A stretch of DNA of 64,000 nucleotides from positions 124,001 through 188,000 of the forward strand of contig KV918861.1 in assembly GCA_002049455.2 (NCBI GenBank). Direction: 5' to 3'. The stretch's first letter is position 1, and each line of letters opens with the position of its first letter. The translations under genes and the position numbers were made by a program. Of this stretch, positions 30,139-40,414 are shown piece by piece. The notes below the pieces were generated by a model. The model was not told the origin of the DNA, ran no database searches, and worked only from the letters and a program-made list of their open reading frames with translations. This DNA comes from Porphyra umbilicalis (Eukaryota; Rhodophyta; Bangiophyceae; Bangiales; Bangiaceae).

Positions 30139-32154
30139 TCATAGCGATGAAGGAAGTGGCATGCCAGCATGGCCCATGGTGTGGGATTTGCATCCCTTGA
30201 GTCTGCTGATAAAAGCACTTCGTACTCGAAACATGCACGTATGGCAGTAGCGTACCAACTGGTGTTGGTCCATTGTGGTATTACCACGGTTGCTTCCTCT
30301 GCGGTTGTTACCAAGCGTCGAAGGACTGAGTCCAAGTGTTGCACCGGAGGTACCAGAAACCCGTTTGGGGAGCACTGGTACAGGGGGATCGCTCCCGATC
30401 AGTGTCGCCTGCGCGGACTTCGGCCACACATATGTGTACGGACCGTAAACACGGTTCAGCCGAGAGAAATGCCGCAAGACAAGTTGGGGATCATACGCAA
30501 CGTTGCGCGTCATGGACGGCAGAGTGGACTTGAGCCAAGCCACAGGAATTACTTCCTTAATTGCAACGTCTGTACTTGACTCTGTCCACGAGACGTCGGC
30601 ATGGATAACTCCGTCACCGGTAACATGGACATGTTGGATAGTGGGTATCCACGTGGAGTCCATGACGATGTTGGCCACGGTTGTGAGCCCGGCCTGTCGG
30701 CGACTTCGTCGCGTTGGCGTTTGCCACTCGTACCCCGGTACATGCTTCTTCTTCTGTCGAAGGAAACGCACCACCAGGTTGCGGGGAAGGTTCTCCAGGG
30801 GTTCCCAGGTGTCGTCTTTCGACCTGTAGTCGAACCAGCGCACCTTAGCGCTATAGCTGTCACCCGTCTGGCGTAAGCCTAGGAGTTTGTCGATCACATA
30901 CTCATCGGCAGTTGCCGGGGTTGACTTGCGTTGGTCTAGACCATCTAGCAAGGGGTGTGGAACCTTGTCCGTCGTCGTTGGACGAGGAGCGGGGGTGACA
31001 TGGTCACTGCTGACGCGTTTCTCCTCGCCGTCAATGTCAATGCCAAACGTGGAGGCGTCCGCGTCTGCGTCGACGACCACGAAGGGTCCAATGGCTTTGC
31101 TTTGCAGCTTGTTTTGCCGATCGTGGTTGGTCGTGTATACGTAGTCGCCGATCTTGACGTCCGCATTGCGGGTTGCGACCCGATGGTCGAAGTTACGTTT
31201 GTAACGTTGTTGCGTCTTACGCAAGGCCTCGACCACGATGGGGATCTGCTTGCGCAGGCGGGCCATGAACTCGCGCTTGCGAGCTAGGGGTGACCCATCC
31301 TTGAGCGTTCCCTTATTGGTAAGCGGAGTGCCCGGGGGCAAGTTGCGAACCGTGAGGTTGGGGATCCGCCTTGGGATAACGAGCTCAAATGGGGCGATGC
31401 CCGTCGACCGATGTGGTTGGCTATTATACGCCATGGTGATTACCGGGAGTAGCTCATCCCATCGTGATGGGTCGTCGGCGACGTAGTGTCGCAGCTGCGT
31501 AGCCATGGTACGGTTGTACCGTTCAACTTGCCCATTGGTTTGGGGATGATACGCCGTGGTGCGAACCGTTTCAATGCCAAGCATTTTCATCACAGCGATG
31601 AAGAAGTTCGACACGAACTGGGGCCCTTGGTCCGATAGGATCCGGTCCGGTGGCCCGTTGGCTGACACCCACGCGTCGATGATGGCTGACGCCACTGACA
31701 AAGCCGTGATTCGCCGCAAGGCGACGCACTTGGTGAGCTTGGCGAAGCGGTCGGTGATAACCAAGATGAAGCGGTCGCCCTTCTTGGAGGCCGGGATGGG
31801 CCCAAAAATGTCAACGGATAGCTCCGTGAGAGGCTCGGTAGCCTGGAACAGGGTCAAGGGCGTGGTGTGTCGCCGCAAGGCGAGGCGGTTTTGCGCACAC
31901 GTTGTGCATTTGGTGATGGTCGAATGAATATCCGTCACCATTGAAGGCCAGTAGTATGCCTTACGCATTGTGTAGTACATCCGGTTCATACCAGGATGGG
32001 CGGCCACGGCTGCGTGGTGCTCGAGGGTCAACACGCGTTCGCGTAGCGACTTTGGAATAACCAGTTGATTGCCGTAAGGCGCACGGCGGTACAGAGCGTG
32101 GTGCTCATCGCGGAAGAAGGCCTTGGCCGTTCCGCGCTCCACGCGAGTGGACAA
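30139..32154 (-). CDS. Element A integrase with chromodomain (fossil LTR element part)
   Basis: The frame has the integrase zinc-binding HHCC region (HPGMNRMYYTMRKAYYWP...CTTCAQNR), the DDE core (SVDIFGP, ILSDQGPQF, YHPQTNGQVERYNRT), a GPY/F-like segment (NKLQSKAIGPFVVVDADA) and a C-terminal chromodomain (YSAKVRWFDYRSKDDTWEPL). Chromodomains in chromoviruses bind modified histones and steer insertion to heterochromatin. The C-terminus extends into a region shared with element B. Confidence 0.9.
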   Translation of the reverse strand: MSTRVERGTAKAFFRDEHHALYRRAPYGNQLVIPKSLRERVLTLEHHAAVAAHPGMNRMYYTMRKAYYWPSMVTDIHSTITKCTTCAQNRLALRRHTTPLTLFQATEPLTELSVDIFGPIPASKKGDRFILVITDRFAKLTKCVALRRITALSVASAIIDAWVSANGPPDRILSDQGPQFVSNFFIAVMKMLGIETVRTTAYHPQTNGQVERYNRTMATQLRHYVADDPSRWDELLPVITMAYNSQPHRSTGIAPFELVIPRRIPNLTVRNLPPGTPLTNKGTLKDGSPLARKREFMARLRKQIPIVVEALRKTQQRYKRNFDHRVATRNADVKIGDYVYTTNHDRQNKLQSKAIGPFVVVDADADASTFGIDIDGEEKRVSSDHVTPAPRPTTTDKVPHPLLDGLDQRKSTPATADEYVIDKLLGLRQTGDSYSAKVRWFDYRSKDDTWEPLENLPRNLVVRFLRQKKKHVPGYEWQTPTRRSRRQAGLTTVANIVMDSTWIPTIQHVHVTGDGVIHADVSWTESSTDVAIKEVIPVAWLKSTLPSMTRNVAYDPQLVLRHFSRLNRVYGPYTYVWPKSAQATLIGSDPPVPVLPKRVSGTSGATLGLSPSTLGNNRRGSNRGNTTMDQHQLVRYCHTCMFRVRSAFISRLKGCKSHTMGHAGMPLPSSL

Positions 32155-32175
32155 CTCGACGCAAAAGTCGTCTGT

Positions 32176-34722
32176 TTATTGTGCTTCGACAACATCGTCG
32201 ATTTCCACCGGTTCCGGTGTGTCGGTACCCGTGTACCTCCCCGTTCTTAAGCCGTTGGCCGTCTCGGCCAATGCCAGACAAGGTATATCATCATGGATAT
32301 CTTCTGGCGGAGCCGCCGTAGAGGCGCGCGACAGGAAGTCGGGCAAGTGGTGCGATGCACCTGGTTTATAAACCATATCGAATGTGTATTCGGAAAGGCG
32401 AAGTCGCCATCGCATCAAGCGTCCGCTTGAGTCGGTCGTGCTGTAGATCCAGCTAAGTGCTTGGTGATCCGTTCGGATGAGGAAGCGTTGTCCGTCGAGG
32501 AAGTGCCTCAACTTGAGGACAGCCCACACAACGCCGAGGCATTCTCGCTCCGTGGTGGAGTAGTTCTGCTCTGCAGCAGTGAGTCCTCGGCTCCAATACC
32601 CGACAGGGTGAAGCAGTTCGCCCGGCTCCTCTTGGAGGAGGGTACAACCAACTTGGACGGCGCAGGCGTCCACGTCAACGACGAGCTTCCGATTGACCTT
32701 CGGCAAGGCAAGTACCGGTGGGCACAACAGTGCGTTGCGAAGGTCCTCGAAGGCGGCGATAGCCACGTCCGTCGGTGGTGGTAAATCCGGTGGGATCTCG
32801 GCCCTAGTCAGGGCGTTCAGGGGCTTTGCTCGTTTGGCAAAGTCTTTGACAAACCGTCGATAGACGTTGCACATGCCCAAGAAGCTTTTAAGCTGGGTCT
32901 TTGTGGTTGGGAACTTGGCATGCTTCAGAGCATCCACGTTCTTGTTGTGCACGTGCAGTTGCCCGGGGCGGACAATGTGTCCTATGTTCTCGACCTCATC
33001 GGAGAACCACGTGCACTTTTCCAAGTTGAGGGTGACCCCGGCTTCGCGGAGACGGTGAAGAACCGTGTCAACGTCTTTGACGTGTTGTTCCGCGTTTGCG
33101 GAGAAGATGATGACATCGTCTAAGTAGACGAGGCATATCTGCCACTTCAAACCGGAGAGGATAATATCCAACGCGCGCTGGAAGGTAGCGGGCGCGTTTG
33201 TCAAGCCGAACGGCATGGATAACCAGTGGTATATACCACAGTGCGTTGTGAACGCCGTCTTCTCTTGGTCGTCCTTGCGTAAGGGTACTTGCCAGTACCC
33301 CGCGGTGCAGTCGAGAAACGTGAACACCTGGGCATCTCCCAAGGAGTCGAGGCAGTCCTCCATCCGAGGCAAGGGATAAGCATCCTTCTTGGTGATGTTG
33401 TTTAACCGACGATAGTCGACACAGAACCGGGCTTTGCCGTTCTTCTTGGGTACAATTACCACGGGGATTGCCCAAGCACTATGGCTAGGGGCAATGACGT
33501 TGAGCTTCAACATCTTGTTGATCTGATCAGCGATGATCTGCCGTTTGAACGGCCCGGTGCGGTAGGGTTGGGCCCTTATGGGCAGAGCGTCGGGAGGAGT
33601 GACGATGGCGTGCTCCGTAGCACGGATGACGCCAAGGGTTCCATCCCACATAGACGAATGCGTCTTCAGCATGTCTCGAATCTGCTTGTGCAGGTACTCG
33701 GGTGCCTCAGTGAGGTCGAGGTCCTCGAGTGGGTCACGACTCGCGTCGTCCGATGAGTTATCGGTTCCACCCTCTGGGGTGTTGTCATCCAAGACGGCGG
33801 AAAGCATCGGCCCTTGGTAGGGTTCCGCAAACCCCAAGGTAGAGTTCTTGCGAACAATGACTTGGTCCTTGCCGAAGTTGCATAACTTGACCAGGAATGG
33901 TTCGTCCGGTTTGACGATGGCGATGCCGCGGGCGACTGCCATGGACTTGTGTCGGCACAACCGAATGTTCGGTGTGATGGTAACCATACCAGGCGTGTCG
34001 CACGTGGCCATGATCCACTCCTCCTTGTGTCCGTTGACACGCACCTGTTTGCAGGCTCGAACCCGAGCGGGTTTATCTTGCCAGTGGCGGTCCCACGCGC
34101 TGTCGTTAAGACAAGCTAAGATCGGCGTTGGCCGAGGTTGCTCTTCCGTGCATCGCACGTGCTCTTGCCAGACGATCTTGCGCAAGCGCGGCAGAATGCC
34201 CTCGATGTTTTGTTCAATGAACTCTGTGCCAAGAATGCACGGGACTGACAAGTTGTCGGCAACGAGGAATCGGTCAAATAGACGCACACCTCCGGTGTCT
34301 ACATACAGATGTATGGCATACTTCGTCACAAGACGATTGTTGTTTGCATCTCGGATGCGCGGAAGCGTAGTCAACTCTTCGGCGTAAGCCATCCAGTTCG
34401 AAGGGAGAACACTAGTTCGCACTATGTTCACCCCGGCGCCCGTGTCTAAGACAGGGCGGCAACTTCGCATTATGCGCAGGCATGGGCCTAACGTGGCTGC
34501 GATCTCATAGCGCCGAAGGGCACGACATAAGAGTCTTGTCACCGTACGCTTTCGCGTTCCGCCGGGGAACCCCAAGTCGGGCACCCGGCCTAGACGTTTT
34601 TCGAGTCGTCCACGGCGTCGGCCGGATGCTCGACTTCGTCTTCCTCGACGTTGCCGTCGGCAAGGGCATGAACGCCGATAGGCGGTTGCCGACGCTCGCG
34701 AGGGCGATAAGGCTCGGCACAT
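32176..34722 (-). CDS. Element A protease, reverse transcriptase and RNase H (fossil LTR element part)
   Basis: Domain order is an aspartic protease (VLDTGAGVNIV), reverse transcriptase (FCVDYRRLNN, SMPFGLTNAPATFQ, the YLDD catalytic box) and RNase H (VVDVDACAVQVGCTLLQ, TTERECLGVVWAV, RTDHQALSWI). This is a Ty3/Gypsy layout. Its N-terminal part overlaps the end of gag in another frame. Confidence 0.93.
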   Translation of the reverse strand: MCRALSPSRASATAYRRSCPCRRQRRGRRSRASGRRRGRLEKRLGRVPDLGFPGGTRKRTVTRLLCRALRRYEIAATLGPCLRIMRSCRPVLDTGAGVNIVRTSVLPSNWMAYAEELTTLPRIRDANNNRLVTKYAIHLYVDTGGVRLFDRFLVADNLSVPCILGTEFIEQNIEGILPRLRKIVWQEHVRCTEEQPRPTPILACLNDSAWDRHWQDKPARVRACKQVRVNGHKEEWIMATCDTPGMVTITPNIRLCRHKSMAVARGIAIVKPDEPFLVKLCNFGKDQVIVRKNSTLGFAEPYQGPMLSAVLDDNTPEGGTDNSSDDASRDPLEDLDLTEAPEYLHKQIRDMLKTHSSMWDGTLGVIRATEHAIVTPPDALPIRAQPYRTGPFKRQIIADQINKMLKLNVIAPSHSAWAIPVVIVPKKNGKARFCVDYRRLNNITKKDAYPLPRMEDCLDSLGDAQVFTFLDCTAGYWQVPLRKDDQEKTAFTTHCGIYHWLSMPFGLTNAPATFQRALDIILSGLKWQICLVYLDDVIIFSANAEQHVKDVDTVLHRLREAGVTLNLEKCTWFSDEVENIGHIVRPGQLHVHNKNVDALKHAKFPTTKTQLKSFLGMCNVYRRFVKDFAKRAKPLNALTRAEIPPDLPPPTDVAIAAFEDLRNALLCPPVLALPKVNRKLVVDVDACAVQVGCTLLQEEPGELLHPVGYWSRGLTAAEQNYSTTERECLGVVWAVLKLRHFLDGQRFLIRTDHQALSWIYSTTDSSGRLMRWRLRLSEYTFDMVYKPGASHHLPDFLSRASTAAPPEDIHDDIPCLALAETANGLRTGRYTGTDTPEPVEIDDVVEAQ

Positions 34723-36236
34723 CGTGCGGCGAAGTGCCCCGGCTTGTTACAGTTGTAACAGATGTCAGCCCGATTGGCTTGAGGGACGGCAGCCCGAGGG
34801 GGCGGCGGGGTGCGAACCGGTGTGAACGGTCGTTCCGTCGTCGTCCGCTGGTCTTGTGTCGCGTAAGCGACTTTGATCGCCGTTGAGCGGGTAATCTTGA
34901 GTTGCAAACGCAACTTGTTGGTGCCGTCCCAGTACATCTGGGCGGTGGCGACCGTCTCGGACAGGGTTCGGTCGGGGAACTGGTCGTTCAGTACCCGGAC
35001 GTGCGCTTGCACAAGGTCCGAAAGACCAGTGATGAAGACGTCCTTAACGTCTTGGATGTCGAACAAACCGTTCAGGAGGTCGCATTGCGTTTCCACGCGG
35101 TGACCAAAGGCCGTGGGCGCCTCGTTGTCTTGTTGCTTCATCGTAATGATGTCTTGATAGGCGTTAGCCATAGTTGCGTGTGTCGCATACTTCGAAAGAA
35201 GCCAGTTGACGGCATCTCCGTAGGTACGGATGGCGTAACGCTTACGTCCGAGGGTGCTGTTAAGCGCGCCGGAGAAGGCCATCTTGGCGTTGCCGGCTAG
35301 TCGAAAGACCATAAGTGGAAGGGCTTGACCGTGCGTCAGCCCAGCCGCGTCGCACGCGCGGCGAAAGGTCGTCAAGAGCGTGAAGATGCCCAAGGGCAGG
35401 GCTCCCGTGAATGGCTGTTGCCCATGGAACGCTCCGTCCAAACGTTTGTTGAGACGGTGCGACCGCTGTGCCTCTTTAGGCGTATACGTCAGTTGACGGC
35501 GGATCAGGAAGTACGTCCTGTAGTCCAGGAGTGTCTTGAAGCGGCTATTAGCCGGGCGGATCACCTTGATCCTATCGGCTTTTTCAAGTCGCTCCTTCCG
35601 TTTGGTGGGGGGCGTGGGGCGCTTGCGCGCGGCCGCGTCCGACTCGCTCGAGCTTTCGCTCGGCGAGGACCCACTTGGGGGCGACGGCGGGTGTGGGGGC
35701 CCGTGGCCATCGTCCGAAGAGGACGTGTCCGTCGCGTTGGGGTTGTCGTCGTCTGACGACGTCGGGCTTGACCCAGACGCGGAATCGTCGGAAGATGAGG
35801 AAAGCGCGGCGTTAGCCGGAGCGTCCTTGCGGACGGACTTGTCCTTAATCACCTTGCTCGTCTTCTTGACGTCCTTGGTCTTGTCGCCCGACTGGCGGCG
35901 AGACTTAGCCACACGGCGTTCCTCCTCATGGGAGTCGACCGTGCGCAGGGCCTCGACGTCGTCGACCAACTTGTCATTGGCTCGCGCCAGAGACTCGTTA
36001 GTCTGTTCTTGGGCCGTTAGGCGTCGCTGAAGTGCTTCAACGGCCGCCTTCAGGCTCTGCACCACCTGCATCTGCCCAGAGGCGGCTTGATCCGCAGGGA
36101 TGGGAGGAGTTGGAGCACCGTCCGTGGGGGCGTCGGAGGCGGCAGGAGTGCCTTGTCCCCCGCCCGGCGGCCGGTAGCCAGATGGCAACTTGCCGTCTCT
36201 GCCTCGCCGAGTGCCGCCGGTACCACCAGTAGACAT
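34590..36236 (-). CDS. Element A gag (fossil LTR element part)
   Basis: 548 codons. After a Gly/Pro-rich start, residues about 50-105 form a coiled-coil-like helix (VQSLKAAVEALQRRLTAQEQ), then a Ser/Asp-rich linker to about 205, a capsid-like helical domain (about 215-440), and near the C-terminus a CCHC zinc knuckle (CYNCNKPGHFAARC) for RNA binding. Confidence 0.9.
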   Translation of the reverse strand: MSTGGTGGTRRGRDGKLPSGYRPPGGGQGTPAASDAPTDGAPTPPIPADQAASGQMQVVQSLKAAVEALQRRLTAQEQTNESLARANDKLVDDVEALRTVDSHEEERRVAKSRRQSGDKTKDVKKTSKVIKDKSVRKDAPANAALSSSSDDSASGSSPTSSDDDNPNATDTSSSDDGHGPPHPPSPPSGSSPSESSSESDAAARKRPTPPTKRKERLEKADRIKVIRPANSRFKTLLDYRTYFLIRRQLTYTPKEAQRSHRLNKRLDGAFHGQQPFTGALPLGIFTLLTTFRRACDAAGLTHGQALPLMVFRLAGNAKMAFSGALNSTLGRKRYAIRTYGDAVNWLLSKYATHATMANAYQDIITMKQQDNEAPTAFGHRVETQCDLLNGLFDIQDVKDVFITGLSDLVQAHVRVLNDQFPDRTLSETVATAQMYWDGTNKLRLQLKITRSTAIKVAYATQDQRTTTERPFTPVRTPPPPRAAVPQANRADICYNCNKPGHFAARCAEPYRPRERRQPPIGVHALADGNVEEDEVEHPADAVDDSKNV

Positions 36237-36446
36237 ACTGGGACCTGAACAAAGTGTTCCGACTTGGCTTACGCCCTGCGCGCCAACGTCCGAGATCTCA
36301 ACCGTGATGCCCCCGGCACCACGCCCACAAGTCGATGGCTTACGCCCCGCGCGCCAAGCGACCGTATCGACACCGTCACAATGCCACGAGGCAGCGAGAA
36401 AGTTCTCGGGGACACGGTGCCGCGAGGCACGATGAAGGCGAGGGTA

Positions 36447-36464
36447 TCCCCTGCTGCTCCACCA
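36447..36464 (-). promoter_or_regulatory. Element A tRNA primer-binding site
   Basis: Two bases inside the 5' LTR, the element strand reads TGGTGGAGCAGCAGGGG, complementary to a tRNA 3' end finishing in CCA. The tRNA was not identified. Confidence 0.65.
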
Positions 36465-36466
36465 AA

Positions 36467-36860
36467 TGTGGTATTAATAACGTTAGGTCAATTACCAGTG
36501 TACTGAGACCGACCGTAGCCAAGCAATAAAGCGAGTTCTATCGCCGTCGCGGCGAGGAAGAAGACCTTTTGTTGAAGGGCATCCGATGGGGAGCCGGGTG
36601 GTGCCCACGACGGCGACCCCGGACCCACGGTGGTTTAATACAAACAACGGCACTGGTCGATCGACCATCCGATCAAGCGATCGTAATGAGTGCCGGCAGA
36701 CAGATAAGACAGGCAAGCAAACAAGCAAATAAAAAATAAGCAATGCGGAAGTAACCCCCCAAAGGGCGTGCCACAAGCCGAGTCACACACATCCGTGGAT
36801 TCGGCCAGTCAAGGGGGCTACTCGTGGCTAATTGCCAATTGGTAGCAGAGATATGCTACA
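36467..36860 (-). repeat. 5' LTR of element A
   Basis: 394 bp, nearly identical to 27704-28096 and to both LTRs of element B. Followed on the right by the gtggg duplication. Confidence 0.95.
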
Positions 36861-38024
36861 GTGGGGACCTACACTGGCGACCGGCGCCCTCTACCGAGGC
36901 CGAGGCGCAGTCGATGGAGACCAGTACAAACACGCCTAAGAAGACCTTGCGAGGCGCCTGGGACGGAGAAATTTACAAGGAGCAGAACGAACATGTACAG
37001 GGTACCCTCTCGTCGGGCACGCGGGTACTGGGGTTGCATGTGTACTCTGATTCGACCGTTATGAGTAGCAGCGGCGCCGTGTCGGCCTACCCACTCCGCA
37101 TGCGGGTCATCAACATCACGACGAAGGAGGTGCGGTGGGTGACGCTCGCGTACATCCCGCAAGTCGAGACCAAGTTCCTTGATACCCACAAGGGCCACGA
37201 GGTGCGGGCTGAGCTGCTGCAGCGGATTTTGCACATGGTCTGCCGCACCAGTGTGCGGGCGAGTCATAACGGAGCGTTGATCAACTTGCCCGGCGGTGGC
37301 CGCAAGCGCGTCTCTGCCCGCGCGCTTCTTTAGATGTGGGACCAGCCAGAGGAGCGTGCCATCATGTCCTTGAATGGTGCAGGTTGCCTATTCCCTTGCA
37401 CGCCGTGCACGGTCGGGCGCGCGGAGTCGTGTACAGCGGCGAGTATACAAGCCCACAGTAGGGACATCCGCAAGACAGTACGGGCGCAGCTTGTCAACGC
37501 GGCGATGGGAACTTTTTTGGGCTCCGCGGCACGTCGGATGCAGAAGGAAATGCAGTATAATTTCGACAGCGTGGTGCCTGCTCTCGCAAGCTGGGCCGGC
37601 CCAGGCAACGGCCTGCGGATGCTCTACCGCCTGCCAGAATTCGATCGCCTCCACGTACGCTCATTGATGCTCGAGAAGGGTACTCCTGTCTCTCTCTCTC
37701 CCCCCTTGCTTGACTGCTGCGTAATTTCAGCTGTCCCGCATGCGATTGAGAACTAGCGCCCGGTCTCTTACCACTGAAAACCGCCTCCCTGCGCGTTGCG
37801 GTTCTGATTAGACGGTTGTGATGATGACTCGGAGACGTGAGAACGTGCTATGCCAAGTGGGCAGGTGCTGGACGTCGTAATCAGCAGAAAGGTGGCCAAC
37901 AATATACCAGTACACCTCCGCAAAGTAGCGGGAGACAGCGGACACCCTCGATTTGATACAGCGGCCAACGCCGAGCGCGCCTTGAACATGTGCTTCAAGT
38001 ACGCTTCAAGGCGCCTGCAAGTGC
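36861..38024 (+). pseudogene. Plavaka/CACTA-like transposase, central part
   Basis: A single frame from 36863 to 37756, with one in-frame stop near 37331. It contains HVYSDSTVMSSSGAVSAYPL, equivalent to the Plavaka block around the first catalytic Asp, then VTLAYIPQVE, and about 120 residues later MWDQPEERAIMSLNGAGCLF with CTPC, equivalent to the second Asp region and its Cys-x2-Cys pair. Around 37880-38020 a further helical stretch (RALNMCFKYASRRLQV) resembles the region after the core. It lies between the two LTR insertions: the left edge is the gtggg duplication of element A, and the right edge is the agtgc duplication of element B (38020-38024). Family assignment rests on these motifs only. 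Confidence 0.65.
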
Positions 38025-38418
38025 TGTAGCATATCTCTGCTACCAATTGGTAATTAGCCACGAGTAGCCCCCTTGACTGGCCGAATCCACGGATGTGTGT
38101 GACTCGGCTTGTGGTACGCCCTTTGGGGGGTTACTTCCGCATTGTTTATTTTTTATTTGCTTGTTTGCTTGCCTGTCTTATCTGTCTGCCGGCACTCATT
38201 ACGATCGCTTGATCGGATGGTCGATCGACCAGTGCCGTTGTTTGTATTAAACCACCGTGGGTCCGGGGTCGCCGTCGTGGGCACCACCCGGCTCCCCATC
38301 GGATGCCCTTCAACAAAAGGTCTTCTTCCTCGCCGCGACGGCGATAGAACTCGCTTTATTGCTTGGCTACGGTCGGTCTCAGTACACTGGTAATTGACCT
38401 AACGTTATTAATACCACA
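38025..38418 (+). repeat. 5' LTR of element B
   Basis: 394 bp, TGTAGC...CCACA, inverse of 36467-36860 with very few differences. Confidence 0.95.
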
Positions 38419-38420
38419 TT

Positions 38421-38438
38421 TGGTGGAGCAGCAGGGGA
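38421..38438 (+). promoter_or_regulatory. Element B tRNA primer-binding site
   Basis: TGGTGGAGCAGCAGGGGA starts two bases after the LTR. Same site and spacing as in element A. Confidence 0.65.
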
Positions 38439-38648
38439 TACCCTCGCCTTCATCGTGCCTCGCGGCACCGTGTCCCCGAGAACTTTCTCGCTGCCTCGTG
38501 GCATTGTGACGGTGTCGATACGGTCGCTTGGCGCGCGGGGCGTAAGCCATCGACTTGTGGGCGTGGTGCCGGGGGCATCACGGTTGAGATCTCGGACGTT
38601 GGCGCGCAGGGCGTAAGCCAAGTCGGAACACTTTGTTCAGGTCCCAGT

Positions 38649-40295
38649 ATGTCTACTGGTGGTACCGGCGGCACTCGGCGAGGCAGAGACGGCAAGTTGC
38701 CATCTGGCTACCGGCCGCCGGGCGGGGGACAAGGCACTCCTGCCGCCTCCGACGCCCCCACGGACGGTGCTCCAACTCCTCCCATCCCTGCGGATCAAGC
38801 CGCCTCTGGGCAGATGCAGGTGGTGCAGAGCCTGAAGGCGGCCGTTGAAGCACTTCAGCGACGCCTAACGGCCCAAGAACAGACTAACGAGTCTCTGGCG
38901 CGAGCCAATGACAAGTTGGTCGACGACGTCGAGGCCCTGCGCACGGTCGACTCCCATGAGGAGGAACGCCGTGTGGCTAAGTCTCGCCGCCAGTCGGGCG
39001 ACAAGACCAAGGACGTCAAGAAGACGAGCAAGGTGATTAAGGACAAGTCCGTCCGCAAGGACGCTCCGGCTAACGCCGCGCTTTCCTCATCTTCCGACGA
39101 TTCCGCGTCTGGGTCAAGCCCGACGTCGTCAGACGACGACAACCCCAACGCGACGGACACGTCCTCTTCGGACGATGGCCACGGGCCCCCACACCCGCCG
39201 TCGCCCCCAAGTGGGTCCTCGCCGAGCGAAAGCTCGAGCGAGTCGGACGCGGCCGCGCGCAAGCGCCCCACGCCCCCCACCAAACGGAAGGAGCGACTTG
39301 AAAAAGCCGATAGGATCAAGGTGATCCGCCCGGCTAATAGCCGCTTCAAGACACTCCTGGACTACAGGACGTACTTCCTGATCCGCCGTCAACTGACGTA
39401 TACGCCTAAAGAGGCACAGCGGTCGCACCGTCTCAACAAACGTTTGGACGGAGCGTTCCATGGGCAACAGCCATTCACGGGAGCCCTGCCCTTGGGCATC
39501 TTCACGCTCTTGACGACCTTTCGCCGCGCGTGCGACGCGGCTGGGCTGACGCACGGTCAAGCCCTTCCACTTATGGTCTTTCGACTAGCCGGCAACGCCA
39601 AGATGGCCTTCTCCGGCGCGCTTAACAGCACCCTCGGACGTAAGCGTTACGCCATCCGTACCTACGGAGATGCCGTCAACTGGCTTCTTTCGAAGTATGC
39701 GACACACGCAACTATGGCTAACGCCTATCAAGACATCATTACGATGAAGCAACAAGACAACGAGGCGCCCACGGCCTTTGGTCACCGCGTGGAAACGCAA
39801 TGCGACCTCCTGAACGGTTTGTTCGACATCCAAGACGTTAAGGACGTCTTCATCACTGGTCTTTCGGACCTTGTGCAAGCGCACGTCCGGGTACTGAACG
39901 ACCAGTTCCCCGACCGAACCCTGTCCGAGACGGTCGCCACCGCCCAGATGTACTGGGACGGTACGAACAAGTTGCGTTTGCAACTCAAGATGACCCGCCC
40001 AACGGCGATCAAAGTCGCTTACGCGACACAAGACCAGCGGACGACGACGGAACGACCGTTCACACCGGTTCGCACCCCGCCGCCCCCTCGGGCCGCCGTC
40101 CCTCAAGCCAATCGGGCTGACATCTGTTACAACTGTAACAAGCCGGGGAACTTCGCCGCACAGTGTGCCGAGCCTTATCGCCCTCGCGAGCGTCGGCAAC
40201 CGCCTATCGGCGTTCATGCCCTTGCCGACGGTAACGTCGAGGAAGACGAAGTCGAGCATCCGGCCGACGCCGTGGACGACTCGAAAAACGTCTAG
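38649..40295 (+). CDS. Element B gag (fossil LTR element part)
   Basis: 548 codons from ATG, almost identical to the gag of element A: coiled-coil-like N-terminal helix, Ser/Asp-rich linker, capsid-like domain and a C-terminal zinc-knuckle region. The leader between LTR and gag holds a short direct repeat around GGCGTAAGCCA (38540 and 38611). Confidence 0.9.
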   Translation: MSTGGTGGTRRGRDGKLPSGYRPPGGGQGTPAASDAPTDGAPTPPIPADQAASGQMQVVQSLKAAVEALQRRLTAQEQTNESLARANDKLVDDVEALRTVDSHEEERRVAKSRRQSGDKTKDVKKTSKVIKDKSVRKDAPANAALSSSSDDSASGSSPTSSDDDNPNATDTSSSDDGHGPPHPPSPPSGSSPSESSSESDAAARKRPTPPTKRKERLEKADRIKVIRPANSRFKTLLDYRTYFLIRRQLTYTPKEAQRSHRLNKRLDGAFHGQQPFTGALPLGIFTLLTTFRRACDAAGLTHGQALPLMVFRLAGNAKMAFSGALNSTLGRKRYAIRTYGDAVNWLLSKYATHATMANAYQDIITMKQQDNEAPTAFGHRVETQCDLLNGLFDIQDVKDVFITGLSDLVQAHVRVLNDQFPDRTLSETVATAQMYWDGTNKLRLQLKMTRPTAIKVAYATQDQRTTTERPFTPVRTPPPPRAAVPQANRADICYNCNKPGNFAAQCAEPYRPRERRQPPIGVHALADGNVEEDEVEHPADAVDDSKNV

Positions 40296-40414
40296 GCCGT
40301 GTGCTCGACTTGGGGTTGCCCGGCGGAACGCGAAAGCGTACGGTGACAAGACTCTTACGACGTGCCCTTCGGCACTATGAGATCGCAGCCACATGAGGCC
40401 CATGCCTGCGCGTA

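Larger units (their letters stand above)
27704..36860 (-). mobile_element. LTR retrotransposon A (Ty3/Gypsy, chromovirus type)
   Basis: 9157 bp on the minus strand, with LTRs at 27704-28096 (3') and 36467-36860 (5') and a perfect 5-bp target duplication gtggg at 27699-27703 and 36861-36865. Order: 5' LTR, tRNA-primer site, gag, protease-RT-RNase H, integrase with chromodomain, a long GC-rich 3' region with an antisense ORF remnant and a minisatellite, 3' LTR. The LTRs differ at about three positions over 394 bp, so the insertion is recent. The protein modules look nearly whole, with at most a couple of breaks. It sits inside the Plavaka-like transposase. Confidence 0.95.
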